The notes: a model not told the origin generated them from the sequence alone. 64,000 nucleotides of DNA from Psychromonas sp. L1A2 (GCF_009828855.1 NZ_WUAG01000001.1:744001-808000); one strand, 5' to 3'; shown: positions 8,832 to 19,576, counted from the first letter of the stretch. Numbers and translations are program-made.

Positions 8832-10418
8832 ATGGCAGACGCTAAATTCCTAGAAGCAGTCAACTCTAGACGTACATTCGCAATCATATCTCATCCTGAT
8901 GCGGGTAAAACAACAATCACTGAAAAAGTACTTTTATTCGGGAACGCATTACAAAAAGCCGGTACTGTAAAAGGTAAAAAATCTGGTCAACATGCAAAAT
9001 CTGACTGGATGGAAATGGAAAAAGATCGTGGTATTTCTATCACCACTTCTGTAATGCAATTTCCATATAAACATGGTTTAGTGAATCTGTTAGATACACC
9101 TGGACATGAAGACTTCTCGGAAGATACTTACCGTACGTTAACGGCCGTTGACTCATGTTTAATGGTTATTGATGCTGCAAAAGGTGTAGAGCAACGTACT
9201 ATTAAATTAATGGAAGTAACACGTTTACGTGATACTCCTATTATTACCTTCATGAACAAATGTGACCGTGATACACGTGATCCAGTAGATTTGATGGATG
9301 AAGTGGAAGACGTACTGAACATTGCTTGTGCACCAATTACTTGGCCAATCGGCATGGGTAAAGAATTTAAAGGTGTTTATCATCTCTTGCGTGATGAAGT
9401 GATTTTATACGAATCAGGTCAAGGGCATACCATTCAAGATGTTCGTATCATCAAAGGGTTAGATAATCCAGAAGTCGATAAAGCACTGCCCAATCACGCT
9501 GATGATTTACGTGAAGAAATGGAGCTAGTGTTAGGGGCTTCTAATGAATTTGACCAAGAGTTGTTTTTAGCGGGTGAATTGACGCCGGTTTATTTTGGGA
9601 CCGCGTTAGGTAACTTTGGTGTTGACCATGTATTAGATGGTTTAGTTGAATGGGCACCAAAACCACTACCAAGAGCAACAGTGCAACGTGTTGTTGAACC
9701 AACGGAAGAAACATTCTCTGGTTTCATCTTTAAAATTCAAGCGAATATGGACCCAAAACATCGTGACCGTATTGCCTTTATGCGAGTGTGTTCTGGTAAG
9801 TATGAAAAAGGCATGAAGATGCATCATGTTCGTACTGGTAAATTGGTTAGTATTTCCGATGCGGTCACCTTTATGGCCGGTGATCGTACTGCTTCTGAAG
9901 AGTCATTTTCTGGCGATATTATCGGTTTACATAACCATGGTACCATTCAGATAGGTGACACCTTTACTACCGGTGAAGATCTTAAATTCACAGGTATTCC
10001 TAACTTTGCACCAGAAATGTTCCGTCGTATTCGTTTGAAAGATCCTCTAAAACAAAAACAATTGTTGAAAGGATTAATGCAACTATCTGAAGAGGGTGCG
10101 GTACAGGTCTTCCGTCCATTACGTAGCAATGATTTAATCGTTGGAGCGGTTGGTGTACTTCAGTTTGAAGTGGTTGTACAACGTTTGAAATCTGAATATA
10201 AAGTAGATGCAATTTATGAAGGTATTAGTGTTGCTACCGCTTTATGGGTTGATTGTGAAAACCCTATCAAAATGGCAGAGTTTGAGAAAAAAGCCTTTGA
10301 TAACCTAGCATTAGATGGCAGTAATAACTTAACGTATGTTGCCCCTACTATGGTTAATTTAAACTTAGCTATTGAACGTTACCCTGATGTTCGTTTCCGT
10401 AAAACTCGTGAACATTAA
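8832..10418 (+). CDS. prfC: Peptide chain release factor 3 (RF3)
   Basis: A 528-residue translational GTPase that removes RF1/RF2 from the ribosome after termination. G1 is [10 protein letters not shown]3 DTPGHED and G4 MNKCDRD. Near-identity to E. coli RF3 runs through the whole length to the C-terminal [12 protein letters not shown]. The reading frame is open from GTG 8796, but the conserved protein begins at ATG 8832 ([10 protein letters not shown]), which I use. A terminator follows. A yjjV-like gene lies downstream, as in enterobacterial neighbourhoods. Confidence 0.97.
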   Translation: MADAKFLEAVNSRRTFAIISHPDAGKTTITEKVLLFGNALQKAGTVKGKKSGQHAKSDWMEMEKDRGISITTSVMQFPYKHGLVNLLDTPGHEDFSEDTYRTLTAVDSCLMVIDAAKGVEQRTIKLMEVTRLRDTPIITFMNKCDRDTRDPVDLMDEVEDVLNIACAPITWPIGMGKEFKGVYHLLRDEVILYESGQGHTIQDVRIIKGLDNPEVDKALPNHADDLREEMELVLGASNEFDQELFLAGELTPVYFGTALGNFGVDHVLDGLVEWAPKPLPRATVQRVVEPTEETFSGFIFKIQANMDPKHRDRIAFMRVCSGKYEKGMKMHHVRTGKLVSISDAVTFMAGDRTASEESFSGDIIGLHNHGTIQIGDTFTTGEDLKFTGIPNFAPEMFRRIRLKDPLKQKQLLKGLMQLSEEGAVQVFRPLRSNDLIVGAVGVLQFEVVVQRLKSEYKVDAIYEGISVATALWVDCENPIKMAEFEKKAFDNLALDGSNNLTYVAPTMVNLNLAIERYPDVRFRKTREH

Positions 10419-10481
10419 GAGTGATTGTTTGGTAATTAACAACCGTTTTGTCTAATTAAAAGACATATATAAATGGATATT

Positions 10482-10505
10482 AAAGCGTCTACGGGCGCTT
10501 TTTTT
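10482..10505 (+). terminator. Rho-independent terminator after prfC
   Basis: AAAGCG (10482-10487) pairs with CGCTTT (10496-10501) across an 8-base loop, followed by a run of T. Confidence 0.8.
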
Positions 10506-10633
10506 ATAGCTGTTATTTAGTCTAAACATCATTAACTAGTTTCGTTAATAATGTTTAGATTCATCATGGTTCTATAACCACTTTAGTCTCGCTCTGTAAA
10601 TTCAACTTTATTAGTTTTAGTAAGAGGTTATGT

Positions 10634-11440
10634 ATGTTTATTGATAGTCATTGTCATTTTAATTTTGATTGCTTCAAAGCAGATCACGATAACTTACTTT
10701 CAGCGCTTAGTGATACAAATATCAATAAGCTGATTATTCCAGGAACCGATGCTAAACGTTGGCCTGAAATCATAGACCTTGTCGAAAAAAAGACGGTTGT
10801 AAAAGAATACAAACAAACACTTTATTTTGCTTTAGGGATCCATCCTCATTTTTTAGCTGACTTTGAAGATAATCACTTAGTGCAACTGAAAGAGTTATTA
10901 ATTAACTCCCTTAAACAATCAAATAACCGATGTGTTGCATTAGGTGAAATTGGTCTGGATAAATTAATTGATACTGAGCTAGCGACACAGGAAAGAGTGT
11001 TTTTAGCACAATTAGCTATAGCGGAATGCCTGAATTTACCTGTTATTTTGCATGTGGTTAAAACCCAGTCTCGGGTTTTACAATTACTAAAAGAAACCAA
11101 ATTTAGTCACGGTGGGGTTTATCATGCCTTTTCAGGAAGTGAAGAAATTGCCAATGAATTTATTAAATTAGGTTTTAAATTGGGTATTGGCGGTGTTATT
11201 ACGTACCCGAGCGCAAATAAAACACGCAATGCTTTAAGTAAATTACCATTAACAAGTATCGTATTAGAAACTGATGCCCCCGATATGCCTATTTATCAGC
11301 AATCAACCTCTCATAATTCACCTTTAAATTTAAAAATTATTTTTGAATCGCTATGTGAAATAAGAAAAGAATCCTCAACAGTTGTCGCACAACAAATTTA
11401 TTCAAATACAAAAAGCATTTTTTCTATAATCAATGACTAA
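10634..11440 (+). CDS. yjjV: TatD-family metal-dependent deoxyribonuclease, YjjV-like
   Basis: A 268-residue TIM-barrel metal hydrolase of the TatD family. Metal ligands are visible in the N-terminal DSHCHF (4-9), in GEIGLD (about 100-105), in the LHV histidine near 138 and in the C-terminal LETDAPDMP. It resembles E. coli YjjV more than TatD or YcfH, and the prfC neighbourhood agrees. Family members act as 3'-5' exonucleases or DNases in the cytosol. The ATG follows AAGAGG. Confidence 0.88.
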   Translation: MFIDSHCHFNFDCFKADHDNLLSALSDTNINKLIIPGTDAKRWPEIIDLVEKKTVVKEYKQTLYFALGIHPHFLADFEDNHLVQLKELLINSLKQSNNRCVALGEIGLDKLIDTELATQERVFLAQLAIAECLNLPVILHVVKTQSRVLQLLKETKFSHGGVYHAFSGSEEIANEFIKLGFKLGIGGVITYPSANKTRNALSKLPLTSIVLETDAPDMPIYQQSTSHNSPLNLKIIFESLCEIRKESSTVVAQQIYSNTKSIFSIIND

Positions 11441-11518
11441 TGTAAGTAAGTAGCGTAAAATAGGCGCTTTTGTAAATACAGTTAGTGAAACATTGTTTCC
11501 AGAATAAGGTGATGGTTA

Positions 11519-11998
11519 ATGACTCAATATCCAATGACAGCAAAAGGCGCTGGTATTTTACGTGCTGAATTAGAGCAGTTAAAAACAGTAAAGCGTCCTG
11601 AGATTGTACATGCTATTGCAGAAGCTCGTGAACATGGCGATTTAAAAGAAAATGCTGAATACCATGCCGCCCGTGAACAGCAAGGATTTTGTGAAGGTCG
11701 AATTCAAGATATCGAAGCAAAATTATCAAATGCACAAATTATCGATGTCAGCAAAATTGCAAATAACGGTAAAGTAATCTTTGGTTCAACGGTAACAATT
11801 GTTAATGCTGAAACAGATGAAGAAGTAAGCTACCAAATTGTAGGCGATGATGAATCTGATATTAAAAACAATCTTATTTCAATTAACTCACCGATTGCTC
11901 GTGGTTTGATTGGGAAGAAATTAGATGATGAAATTTCAATTACAACACCGGGCGGTGTGATTGATTACGATATCATTAAAGTAGAATATGTTTGTTAA
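11519..11998 (+). CDS. greA: Transcription elongation factor GreA
   Basis: A 159-residue cleavage factor that rescues backtracked RNA polymerase. The N-terminal coiled coil (about 1-75) carries the acidic tip motif [17 protein letters not shown], whose D and E residues reach into the polymerase active site. A C-terminal FKBP-like domain follows, with [16 protein letters not shown]. The length is that of the family. The ATG follows AAGGTGATGGTTA. It is monocistronic and ends in a shared terminator facing yhbY. Confidence 0.97.
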   Translation: MTQYPMTAKGAGILRAELEQLKTVKRPEIVHAIAEAREHGDLKENAEYHAAREQQGFCEGRIQDIEAKLSNAQIIDVSKIANNGKVIFGSTVTIVNAETDEEVSYQIVGDDESDIKNNLISINSPIARGLIGKKLDDEISITTPGGVIDYDIIKVEYVC

Positions 11999-12057
11999 TT
12001 TGATTCATCCCTTAAGTTATTTTCGCGGTATAACCTGTCAAAATAAAATAGGGCAAT

Positions 12058-12084
12058 AAAAAGCCCAGATAAACTGGGCTTTTT
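12058..12084. terminator. Bidirectional terminator between greA and yhbY
   Basis: A perfect 11-bp stem, AAAAAGCCCAG (12058-12068) with CTGGGCTTTTT (12074-12084), has the loop ATAAA. A and T runs on the two sides make it work for both convergent genes. Confidence 0.9.
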
Positions 12085-12115
12085 ATTGGTAAAAAAATAA
12101 GATTAAAACGTAAAA

Positions 12116-12412
12116 TTATTTACGTGGTAATTCTATTTTTTTAGCTTCACTTGGACGATATAAAACAACAATATGTCCAATTTTTGCAATCGCTAACGCT
12201 TCAGTTTCACGTACAATTGCATCAATGATAAGTTGTTTAGTGTCACGATCATCGGTCGCAATTTTTACTTTAATTAATTCATGGTGACTAATAGCGTTTT
12301 CTATCTCAGCTAATACGCCTTCGGTTAAGCCATTTTGTCCCAGTAATACAACTGGTTTTAAGGGATGAGCTAAACCTTTTAAAAATTGTTTCTGTTTGTT
12401 TGATAATTTCAT
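12116..12412 (-). CDS. yhbY: CRM-domain ribosome-assembly RNA-binding protein YhbY
   Basis: A single CRM domain of 98 residues, nearly collinear with E. coli YhbY: KQKQFLKGLAHPLKPVVLLG, then GLTEGVLAEIE and HHELIKVKIA. YhbY associates with pre-50S subunits. The frame stays open to an upstream start at 12448, but conservation begins at MKLSNKQKQ, so I start at 12412. It is divergent from rlmE, as in E. coli. Confidence 0.95.
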   Translation of the reverse strand: MKLSNKQKQFLKGLAHPLKPVVLLGQNGLTEGVLAEIENAISHHELIKVKIATDDRDTKQLIIDAIVRETEALAIAKIGHIVVLYRPSEAKKIELPRK

Positions 12413-12521
12413 GCAAATATCTTTCATTAAGGGTTGAAAACAGTTCATTCTACCCTTAAATATTAACCTTTACTATTTAGATTATTATTTATCCTAATAT
12501 TCGCTCACTAAGGAAGTCATT

Positions 12522-13175
12522 GTGGCAAAACCAGACAGTACAAATCGTCTTAAAAAAAGTGCATCAGGCAGTTCTAAACGGTGGATGCATGAGCATGTAA
12601 ACGATTTCTATGTGAAAGAAGCAAACAAACAAGGGTTACGATCTCGTGCTGTTTTTAAATTAGATGAAATAAACGGTAAAGATAAACTAATACGCTCAGG
12701 CATGACGGTAGTCGATTTAGGCGCTGCGCCTGGAAGTTGGTCGCAATGGGCAGTTGAGAAGGTAGGGTTGAAAGGCAAAGTAATTGCTTGTGACATTTTA
12801 CCAATGGATTCGATTGCTGGTGTTGATTTTTTACAAGGTGACTTCCGAGAAGAGGTGGTCCTTAATGCATTGCTTCAACGTATTGGTGATAACAAAGTTG
12901 ATGTTGTTTTATCAGATATGGCGCCCAATATGAGCGGAAATACTGGTATTGATCAACCTAAGTCAATGTATTTAGTTGAGTTGGCATTAGATATGTGTCG
13001 TGATGTGCTTGTTAAAGACGGTAGCTTTATTGTTAAAGTCTTTATGGGAGCTGAATACGAGTCATTTATCAATGAGGTACGAAAATTATTCAAATCAGTT
13101 AAAACTAGAAAACCCGATTCTTCAAGAGCGAGATCTCGAGAGGTTTATTTAGTGGCGACTGGTTTTAAACTGTAG
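12522..13175 (+). CDS. rlmE: 23S rRNA (U2552) 2'-O-methyltransferase RlmE
   Basis: A 217-residue Rossmann-fold methyltransferase of the FtsJ/RrmJ type. The SAM loop is [13 protein letters not shown] (about 63-75), and the catalytic K-D-K set is visible in [20 protein letters not shown] and FIVKVF. It methylates 23S rRNA in late 50S assembly. The start is GTG, eight bases after AAGGAAG. It lies 51 bases upstream of ftsH, the conserved rlmE-ftsH pair. Confidence 0.96.
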   Translation: MAKPDSTNRLKKSASGSSKRWMHEHVNDFYVKEANKQGLRSRAVFKLDEINGKDKLIRSGMTVVDLGAAPGSWSQWAVEKVGLKGKVIACDILPMDSIAGVDFLQGDFREEVVLNALLQRIGDNKVDVVLSDMAPNMSGNTGIDQPKSMYLVELALDMCRDVLVKDGSFIVKVFMGAEYESFINEVRKLFKSVKTRKPDSSRARSREVYLVATGFKL

Positions 13176-13226
13176 TAATCTGCTTTATCATTATATTCTT
13201 TTAATTTTTAACATGAGGTTTACATC

Positions 13227-15224
13227 TTGAACGATATGGCAAAAAACCTGATATTGTGGTTAGTCATCGCAGTAGTCTTAATGTCTTTATTCCAAGGCTT
13301 TGGATCAGACGATACCAATAAATCACAAATCGACTACACCAGTTTTAATAAAGAAGTAAGCCAAGGACTGATTCAACAAGTACAAATTAATGGCCAAGAA
13401 ATTAAAGGTTTAAAAAGTAATCAAACTCCGTTTGTTACCTATATCCCTGCGCCTGATTTAGACTTGGTAAATTACCTTATTAAAAACGACGTAAAAGTTG
13501 AAGGCACACCACCTGAAGAAACAAGCTTCTTAGCGTCTATTTTTGTGTCATGGTTCCCAATGCTGTTATTAATCGGTGTTTGGATCTTTTTCATGCGTAA
13601 TATGCAAGGCGGCGGAAAAGGCGGCGCTATGTCATTTGGTAAGAGTAAAGCCAAATTGATGAGTGAAGACCAAATTAAAACAACGTTTGCTGATGTTGCT
13701 GGTTGTGATGAAGCAAAAGAAGATGTTGTTGAATTAGTTGAATATTTAAAAGATTCAAGTAAATTCCAAAAATTAGGTGGTCGAATTCCAACGGGTATTT
13801 TATTGGTTGGTCCTCCTGGTACGGGTAAAACACTACTCGCTAAAGCGATTGCTGGTGAAGCTAAAGTCCCATTCTTCTCAATTTCAGGTTCTGACTTTGT
13901 TGAAATGTTTGTTGGTGTTGGTGCTTCTCGTGTTCGTGATATGTTTGAACAAGCTAAAAAATCAGCGCCTTGTATCATCTTTATCGATGAAATCGATGCC
14001 GTAGGTCGTGCTCGTGGCGCCGGTATGGGTGGCGGTAACGATGAACGTGAACAAACATTAAACCAAATGTTAGTTGAAATGGATGGTTTTGAAGGTAATG
14101 AGGGTATCATCGTTATTGCTGCGACTAACCGTCCAGATGTACTAGATGCTGCATTGTTACGTCCTGGCCGTTTTGACCGTCAAGTTGTTGTTGGTTTACC
14201 AGATGTACGTGGACGTGAACAGATACTAAAAGTGCACATGCGTAAGATTCCACTGGAAGACGACGTTAAAGCAATGGTATTAGCACGTGGTACGCCAGGT
14301 TTCTCTGGTGCTGACTTAGCTAACTTAGTTAATGAAGCTGCATTGTTTGCTGCACGTGGCAATAAACGTACCGTATCAAAAGAAGATTTTGAGCAAGCAC
14401 GTGACAAAATATTAATGGGATCTGAGCGCCGTAGTCTAGTGATGACGGTTAAAGATAAAGAATCGACTGCTTACCATGAAGCGGGACATGCAATTGTGGC
14501 TAAGTTAGTGCCTCAACATCACCCAATCCATAAAGTAACGATTATTCCACGCGGACGTGCGTTAGGTGTGACTCAATTCTTACCTGAAGGCGATCAAATC
14601 TCACAAAATAAAGATGAGTTGGAAAGTAGTATTTCAGTTGCTTATGGTGGCCGTATTGCTGAAGAGCTTATTTATGGTACACAAAAAGTATCAACAGGGG
14701 CTTCGCAAGATATCAAGCAAGCTTCTGCTATTGCTCGTGCAATGGTTACTGAATGGGGTTTCTCTGAAAAGTTAGGTCCTATTTTATTAACTGGTGAGCA
14801 AGGTAGTTTACGTTCTAATGTAGTTTCTCATGAAACGGGTAAAATCATTGATGATGAAGTAAAAGTTTTCATTGATACTAACTACAAACGTGCTTATAAG
14901 TTATTAACAGATAACATCGATATTTTGCATGCAATGAAAGAAGCATTAATGAAATACGAAACAATTGATGCGTTACAAGTCGATGATTTAATGGCTCGGG
15001 TTACTGTTCGTCCTCCTAGTGATTGGGTAGATGATAAAGAGTCTGAAATAGTTAAAGCGACTATATCATCAACAGAAGAAGCTGAAGCTGATAAGGTCGA
15101 TACTGAAAAATCTTCAGAGAAGACTGTTGTTGAAAGTAAAGAAGAAGTCGCTAGTGATGTTGAAGTTGATGAGACAGAAACAAAAGCACCAACTACAACT
15201 GAAGAAGATAAAAGCGATAAGTAA
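13227..15224 (+). CDS. ftsH: ATP-dependent zinc metalloprotease FtsH
   Basis: A 665-residue inner-membrane AAA+ protease. The two membrane segments are about 7-25 and 107-125. Walker A is GPPGTGKT and Walker [10 protein letters not shown], the pore motif FVG is present, the SRH contains RPGRFDRQ, and the zinc site is HEAGH. The TTG start at 13227 sits at proper distance from GAGG; ATG 13236 is too far. The segment after [11 protein letters not shown] is shorter than in E. coli and lacks the usual FLGR. The tail beyond 600 is an acidic Glu/Thr/Lys-rich extension. Confidence 0.97.
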   Translation: MNDMAKNLILWLVIAVVLMSLFQGFGSDDTNKSQIDYTSFNKEVSQGLIQQVQINGQEIKGLKSNQTPFVTYIPAPDLDLVNYLIKNDVKVEGTPPEETSFLASIFVSWFPMLLLIGVWIFFMRNMQGGGKGGAMSFGKSKAKLMSEDQIKTTFADVAGCDEAKEDVVELVEYLKDSSKFQKLGGRIPTGILLVGPPGTGKTLLAKAIAGEAKVPFFSISGSDFVEMFVGVGASRVRDMFEQAKKSAPCIIFIDEIDAVGRARGAGMGGGNDEREQTLNQMLVEMDGFEGNEGIIVIAATNRPDVLDAALLRPGRFDRQVVVGLPDVRGREQILKVHMRKIPLEDDVKAMVLARGTPGFSGADLANLVNEAALFAARGNKRTVSKEDFEQARDKILMGSERRSLVMTVKDKESTAYHEAGHAIVAKLVPQHHPIHKVTIIPRGRALGVTQFLPEGDQISQNKDELESSISVAYGGRIAEELIYGTQKVSTGASQDIKQASAIARAMVTEWGFSEKLGPILLTGEQGSLRSNVVSHETGKIIDDEVKVFIDTNYKRAYKLLTDNIDILHAMKEALMKYETIDALQVDDLMARVTVRPPSDWVDDKESEIVKATISSTEEAEADKVDTEKSSEKTVVESKEEVASDVEVDETETKAPTTTEEDKSDK

Positions 15225-15268
15225 TTAAAGCGATAATTAATATTAATTAAATTGTTTTAACTGAATAC

Positions 15269-15297
15269 AAAAAACCTAAGCTTGCTTAGGTTTTTTT
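15269..15297 (+). terminator. Rho-independent terminator after ftsH
   Basis: A 12-bp stem, AAAAAACCTAAG (15269-15280) with CTTAGGTTTTTT (15285-15296), has the loop CTTG and ends in seven T. Confidence 0.9.
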
Positions 15298-15342
15298 ATC
15301 ACTTTATTTTCTCCCATCTAATACCACTAAAAGCGTGAAGTA

Positions 15343-16173
15343 ATGATCTTAACTAGCCATAATAAAAAACTTAATCTCGACCGACCTCACATAATGGGAA
15401 TACTCAATGTCACGCCTGATTCATTTTCTGATGGTGGTGAATATGCACAGTTAGATAGTGCTTTCATACATGCACAAGAAATGGTTAATCAAGGTGCTAC
15501 TATTATTGATATTGGTGGTGAATCTACAAGGCCCGGTGCAAACGATGTTATCTTGAATGAGGAACTTGATAGAGTTATACCTATTATTGAACGTATTAAA
15601 AATGAATTGGATTGTTGGATTTCAATTGATACTAGTAAAGCAGTCGTGATGACAGAAGCCGTTAATGCAGGCGCTGATATTATTAATGACGTGAGAGCAT
15701 TACGTGAAGAAGGCGCTTTAAAGGCTGCCATTGAAGCAAATGTGCCTGTGTGTTTGATGCACATGCAAGGGCAACCTAGAAGCATGCAAACAGCACCTAA
15801 TTATAATGATGTAGTAGCTGAAGTAAGACGTTTTTTAATTGAACGTAGTGATGACTGTATTAACGCGGGTCTTAAAGCTGAGAATATTATTATCGACTTA
15901 GGTTTTGGGTTTGGAAAATCATTACAACATAATTTTGATTTGTTAAATGCAACGCAACAATTTATATCGTTAGGTTTTCCTGTGTTAACCGGAGTTTCTC
16001 GCAAATCAATGTTTGGTCAATTACTAAATCGTGATATAAATGACCGTTTAGCAGGAAGCCTAGCTGGCGCAATGATTGCGATGCAGCAAGGTTCAAAAAT
16101 AATTCGTGTTCATGATGTCGCAGAAACTGTAGATGTCATGAAAGTATTACAGCAAATAAATACCTTTAAATAA
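15343..16173 (+). CDS. folP: Dihydropteroate synthase
   Basis: A 276-residue TIM-barrel enzyme joining p-aminobenzoate to dihydropterin pyrophosphate in folate synthesis. The signature [16 protein letters not shown] (about 18-33), [10 protein letters not shown] (about 56-65), DLGFGFGK and TGVSRKSM are all intact, which are the pterin, phosphate and sulfonamide-binding loops. It is the first gene of folP-glmM, 35 bases apart. The ATG has only a weak AGTA-type ribosome site. Confidence 0.97.
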   Translation: MILTSHNKKLNLDRPHIMGILNVTPDSFSDGGEYAQLDSAFIHAQEMVNQGATIIDIGGESTRPGANDVILNEELDRVIPIIERIKNELDCWISIDTSKAVVMTEAVNAGADIINDVRALREEGALKAAIEANVPVCLMHMQGQPRSMQTAPNYNDVVAEVRRFLIERSDDCINAGLKAENIIIDLGFGFGKSLQHNFDLLNATQQFISLGFPVLTGVSRKSMFGQLLNRDINDRLAGSLAGAMIAMQQGSKIIRVHDVAETVDVMKVLQQINTFK

Positions 16174-16208
16174 TAAAAGGTATCTCTGACGATGGTAAGA
16201 TTTTTATT

Positions 16209-17540
16209 ATGAATAAAAAGTATTTTGGTACCGATGGTATTCGCGGCAAAGTAGGTGAATCTCTAATTACTCCTGAGTTTGCATTAAAGCTTGGTTGGGC
16301 TGCAGGTCGTGTATTAGCCAAGTCAGGTAATAAAAAGGTATTAATTGGTAAAGATCCTCGTATTTCTGGTTACATGCTTGAAGCCGCTTTACAAGCAGGG
16401 TTAACCTCTGCAGGTATTATTCCTGTATTAATGGGGCCAATGCCTACTCCAGCAATTGCTTACCTTACACATACATTTCGAGCTACGGCAGGGATTGTTA
16501 TCAGTGCCTCGCATAATCCATACTATGATAATGGTATTAAATTCTTTTCCGATGAAGGTATTAAACTATCTGAGAAAGTAGAATTAGAAATTGAAGCTGA
16601 AATAGATAAAGAACTAAAATGTGTTGATAGTAGTGAGATGGGTAAAGCTTATCGTGTTAACGATGCAGCTGGCCGTTACATTGAATTCTGTAAAAGTACT
16701 TTTCCATCACAATATGACTTAAGTGGACTAAAAATAGTCGTTGATTGTGCTAATGGAGCGACTTATCACATTGCACCTTCTGTTATTAGTGAATTAGGTG
16801 CTGAAGTAATAGCAATGGGCGTAGAGCCTAACGGCGTCAACATCAACTTAAACTGTGGTGCAACCAGTATGGATGCCATTGCGGCACGTGTTATTGAAGA
16901 AAAAGCTGATTTTGGTATTGCTTTTGATGGTGATGGTGACCGAGTAATGATGGTTGATCATACTGGTTATGTACTTGATGGTGATGAACTTTTATATATC
17001 ATTGCTCGTGATAAATTACGCAAAGGCACACTAAACGGTGGCGCGGTTGGTACTAAAATGTCTAATCTTGGATTAGAGCAAGCATTAAAAACATTAGGTA
17101 TCCCATTTGATCGTTCCGATGTAGGTGATCGCCATGTAATGGAGCTAATGAAGAAAAATGGTTGGAGTATTGGTGCTGAGAATTCAGGACATGTTATATG
17201 TGCTGATCATTTAGCAACGGGAGATGGCATTGTTTCTGGTTTGCAAGTGATGAGTGCAATGCAAGGAAGTCGTATGAATTTACATGACTTACGTCAAGGC
17301 ATGCGTAAATACCCGCAGATACTTGAAAGCATTCGCTATAATAATGAGATAGATCCGCTACAAGATGAAGATGTATTAGCTGAATTAGCTCGAATCGAAA
17401 CATTGCTAGGCGATCGTGGCCGTGTATTATTAAGAAAATCAGGCACAGAACCTGTTTTCCGAGTAATGGTTGAAGCAGATGAAAGTGAAGAAAAAGTAAT
17501 TGCTTACGCTAAATCTTTAGCCAGCAAAGTTAAAGTATAA
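16209..17540 (+). CDS. glmM: Phosphoglucosamine mutase
   Basis: A 443-residue alpha-D-phosphohexomutase that converts glucosamine-6-P to glucosamine-1-P for peptidoglycan and LPS. It has [10 protein letters not shown] at the N-terminus and the phospho-serine Ser101 in ISASHNP. The metal-binding DGDGDR is intact, as is the sugar-specificity loop GAENSGHV and the phosphate-binding [14 protein letters not shown]. The length is that of the family. It follows folP, as in E. coli. Confidence 0.97.
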   Translation: MNKKYFGTDGIRGKVGESLITPEFALKLGWAAGRVLAKSGNKKVLIGKDPRISGYMLEAALQAGLTSAGIIPVLMGPMPTPAIAYLTHTFRATAGIVISASHNPYYDNGIKFFSDEGIKLSEKVELEIEAEIDKELKCVDSSEMGKAYRVNDAAGRYIEFCKSTFPSQYDLSGLKIVVDCANGATYHIAPSVISELGAEVIAMGVEPNGVNINLNCGATSMDAIAARVIEEKADFGIAFDGDGDRVMMVDHTGYVLDGDELLYIIARDKLRKGTLNGGAVGTKMSNLGLEQALKTLGIPFDRSDVGDRHVMELMKKNGWSIGAENSGHVICADHLATGDGIVSGLQVMSAMQGSRMNLHDLRQGMRKYPQILESIRYNNEIDPLQDEDVLAELARIETLLGDRGRVLLRKSGTEPVFRVMVEADESEEKVIAYAKSLASKVKV

Positions 17541-17769
17541 TTAGTCGTCTAAAGTAAAAAATAGAATCAATGCTTTAGAGTGAAACAATGAATATTAAGG
17601 TAAAATAACGCAGTAGTTGATGGTTTTTTATACTGTTTTGTAAAGAAGCTGTTAATGCGGCTAAATTGTCTTAATATTCACTTGTGATCCGCACTGGCAT
17701 TGGGTAGTATTCGTCCGCTTCTTTGTGGGAGCAAATGAAGTTTTAACAAGATAAATTAGGTATATAAAT

Positions 17770-18093
17770 ATGTATGAGATACTGTTAGTTGTTTATTTAA
17801 TTGTTTCAATTATTTTAGTTGGTTTTGTTTTAATCCAACAAGGTAAAGGAGCTGGTATGGGAGCATCATTTGGCTCAGGCGCTTCTAACACAGTATTTGG
17901 TGCAGGTGGTTCTGGTAACTTCATGACACGTACTACTGGTATTTTAGCATTAGCATTTTTTGTGCTGAGTTTAGTGCTAGGTAACCTTTCTACGCATAAA
18001 GTGTCAGTAAATGAAGATTTCTCAAACTTAGCGATTGAACAAACTACTGAAGTACCAGTAGAAGTTGATACCTCAACTCAAATCCCAGAGTAA
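17770..18093 (+). CDS. secG: Protein-export membrane protein SecG
   Basis: A 107-residue Sec translocon subunit with two membrane segments (about 3-23 and 54-73) separated by the conserved QQGKGAGMGASFGSGASNTVFG loop. The short acidic, Thr-rich tail is not conserved. It is preceded by about 230 non-coding bases and followed 11 bases after its stop by tRNA-Leu, the enterobacterial secG-leuU arrangement. Confidence 0.95.
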   Translation: MYEILLVVYLIVSIILVGFVLIQQGKGAGMGASFGSGASNTVFGAGGSGNFMTRTTGILALAFFVLSLVLGNLSTHKVSVNEDFSNLAIEQTTEVPVEVDTSTQIPE

Positions 18094-18104
18094 TATTTTA
18101 AAAA

Positions 18105-18189
18105 GCGGATATGGTGGAATTGGTAGACACGCAGCCTTGAGGGGGCTGTGGCTTAGGCCGTGAGAGTTCAAGTCTCTCTATCCGCACCA
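18105..18189 (+). tRNA. leuU: tRNA-Leu (anticodon GAG)
   Basis: The acceptor GCGGATA (18105-18111) pairs with TATCCGC (18179-18185), followed by discriminator A and encoded CCA. The anticodon stem CAGCC/GGCTG encloses the loop TTGAGGG with anticodon GAG (18139-18141). There is a long variable arm and a T arm with GTTCAAGTC, as expected of a class II tRNA. Confidence 0.97.
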
Positions 18190-18204
18190 ATTTAGGTTTT
18201 TTGA

Positions 18205-18233
18205 TTGCGCTCAGATCACACTTTAGCTATAAT
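18205..18233 (+). promoter_or_regulatory. Putative promoter of the initiator-tRNA / rimP-nusA transcript
   Basis: A -35-like TTGCGC (18205-18210) and a perfect TATAAT (18228-18233) are 17 bases apart. They lie between tRNA-Leu and the initiator-tRNA array, where the metY-nusA operon promoter lies in related bacteria. There is no terminator between tRNA-Leu and this point, so read-through from secG is possible. Confidence 0.5.
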
Positions 18234-18382
18234 GCTGCAGTTATTAGAGCAATTAAAAAGCCGTTTTAAGTGTAATGTTACAATAGATATATAGCCTCAA
18301 TATTGTTTATTACACTTAGAAAAGATTTAGTTTAGATGTTTATTGCAAGTTTAATTTAAATATTTAAACACAACAGTACAGT

Positions 18383-18474
18383 TGCGAGATGGAGCAGTCT
18401 GGTAAAGTAAATCGTCGGGCTCCTTCTTGTAGATAAAAGGCGAAGGTCGTAGGTTCAAATCCTGCTCTCGCAAC
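18383..18474 (+). pseudogene. Decayed initiator-tRNA copy A
   Basis: The 5' half (GCGAGATGGAGCAGTCTGGTA) and the 3' half (CGAAGGTCGTAGGTTCAAATC plus CCTGCTCTCGCAA) match the intact initiator tRNA 173 bases downstream, and about 20 bases of upstream flank (ATTTAAACACAACAGTACAG) are also the same. The D loop has extra bases. The anticodon loop is replaced by an 18-base stretch without CAT, the first base is T instead of C, and the 3' end reads ACAA rather than ACCA. It cannot serve as a tRNA. Confidence 0.85.
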
Positions 18475-18555
18475 AAGTGCGTCGCACTTAGTTTAATATT
18501 TTAGTTTGAGTGTTGATTTTTAGTGAAATTTAACATTTAAACACAACAGTACAGT

Positions 18556-18632
<77 letters not shown>

Positions 18633-18647
18633 CATTATGTTTGTTAA

Positions 18648-18726
18648 TAGGGCTTTTAGCTCGTCGGGCTCAGCTCTTAATAAACAGGCGAAGGTCGGAA
18701 GTTTTTTAATTCTGCTCTCGCAACCA
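18648..18726 (+). pseudogene. Decayed initiator-tRNA copy C
   Basis: The acceptor 5' strand and D arm are largely gone. TAGCTCGTCGGGCTC and the 3' end CTGCTCTCGCAACCA match the intact tRNA. The anticodon loop is replaced by AGCTCTTAATAAACAGG, which resembles the insert in copies A and D. The T loop is altered to GTTTTTTAATT. The flank after its CCA (CATTATGTTTATTGAT) repeats the flank after the intact tRNA. Confidence 0.8.
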
Positions 18727-18740
18727 CATTATGTTTATTG

Positions 18741-18823
18741 ATAAAGTGTTAGTCGCTTGTCGGGTTCAGTTCTCAATAAACACGCGAAGGTGTAGGTGTT
18801 TTTAAATCCTGCTCCCGGAACCA
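18741..18823 (+). pseudogene. Decayed initiator-tRNA copy D
   Basis: This is the most degraded copy. TAGTCGCTTGTCGGGTTCAG, CGCGAAGGTGTAGGTG, AAATCCTGCTCCCGGAACCA recall the initiator tRNA in order, with the same kind of AATAAAC-containing insert in the anticodon loop. It lies about 94 bases after copy C. Confidence 0.7.
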
Positions 18824-18950
18824 GTTTTATAAAGTAATCTTTGACTACTTTATAGGTAAGTTTAAGAGATGAAACATTATCTCCTTACCACATTCGATAT
18901 TGTAGTTTCCTATCGCAATATCTGTTTGATTTAATCAAACAAAACGAATG

Positions 18951-18977
18951 AAGCTCCAATTTATTGGGGCTTTTTTG
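18951..18977 (+). terminator. Terminator after the tRNA array
   Basis: AAGCTCCAA (18951-18959) pairs with TTGGGGCTT (18964-18972), with one G-T wobble and loop TTTA, followed by T6. A smaller palindrome, GTTTGATTTAATCAAAC (18924-18940), precedes it. Confidence 0.8.
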
Positions 18978-19020
18978 TTATTTGCGTATTTGGTTTTTGT
19001 TTTAAATACGTTTTACTGAC

Positions 19021-19083
19021 AACTTATGTTTATCAAAAATAAACATAAGTTGTTATTTAAATAGGGCTATATGCCCTTTTTTT
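19021..19083 (+). terminator. Tandem stem-loops in the rimP leader (attenuator-like)
   Basis: A perfect 13-bp stem AACTTATGTTTAT/ATAAACATAAGTT (19021-19051, loop CAAAA) is followed by AGGGC/GCCCT (19063-19077, loop TATAT) with a T7 tail, ending only eight bases before the rimP ribosome site. Two terminators in series between the tRNA and rimP suggest that expression of rimP-nusA-infB depends on read-through, as known for the E. coli metY-nusA leader. Confidence 0.75.
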
Positions 19084-19103
19084 GTTTCTGAAAGGGGATA
19101 GAT

Positions 19104-19562
19104 TTGGCAAGTTTAGAAGAGCGTCTAACTGAAATGTTAGCGCCAAGTGTGGAAGACCTTGGCTATGAATTAGTTGGAGTTGAATACGTACGTGCGGGTA
19201 AACATTCAACATTGCGTGTTTATATTGACCAAGAAGAAGGTATTTTGGTTGATGACTGTGCAGCAGTGAGTCGTCAAGTCAGTGCTATTATGGATGTTGA
19301 AGATCCAATCACTAACGAGTACACACTTGAAGTATCGTCTCCAGGTATGGAAAGACCACTATTTAACGCTGCACAATATGCCGCGTTTTTAGGTGAAGAA
19401 GTGAAAATACAACTGCGTATGCCGATTCAAAATCGCCGCAGATGGAAAGGTGTTATTAGTAGTGTAGACGGTGAGATTATTTCCGTTTCTGTTGAGGGTA
19501 AAGAAGAGCGCTTTGCGCTGAGTAATATCCAGAAAGCGAACATAGTTCCAAAATTTGATTAA
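19104..19562 (+). CDS. rimP: Ribosome maturation factor RimP
   Basis: A 152-residue cytosolic factor for 30S maturation. It has [20 protein letters not shown] and DVEDPI near 70, and [12 protein letters not shown], which is nearly invariant in the family. The start is TTG 19104 after AAGGGGAT. It is the first protein gene of the nusA operon, 14 bases before nusA. Confidence 0.95.
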   Translation: MASLEERLTEMLAPSVEDLGYELVGVEYVRAGKHSTLRVYIDQEEGILVDDCAAVSRQVSAIMDVEDPITNEYTLEVSSPGMERPLFNAAQYAAFLGEEVKIQLRMPIQNRRRWKGVISSVDGEIISVSVEGKEERFALSNIQKANIVPKFD

Positions 19563-19576
19563 TTAAGGCGTTAAAA

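Noticed and set aside
13472..14110. Long minus-strand ORF (212 codons) inside ftsH
   Set aside because: It is a frame shadow of the highly conserved AAA domain: Pro/Ser-rich translation and no ribosome site.
18383..18474. Intron-containing initiator tRNA
   Set aside because: The insert replaces the anticodon CAT and has no group I features, the D loop is also altered, and the 3' end lacks CCA.
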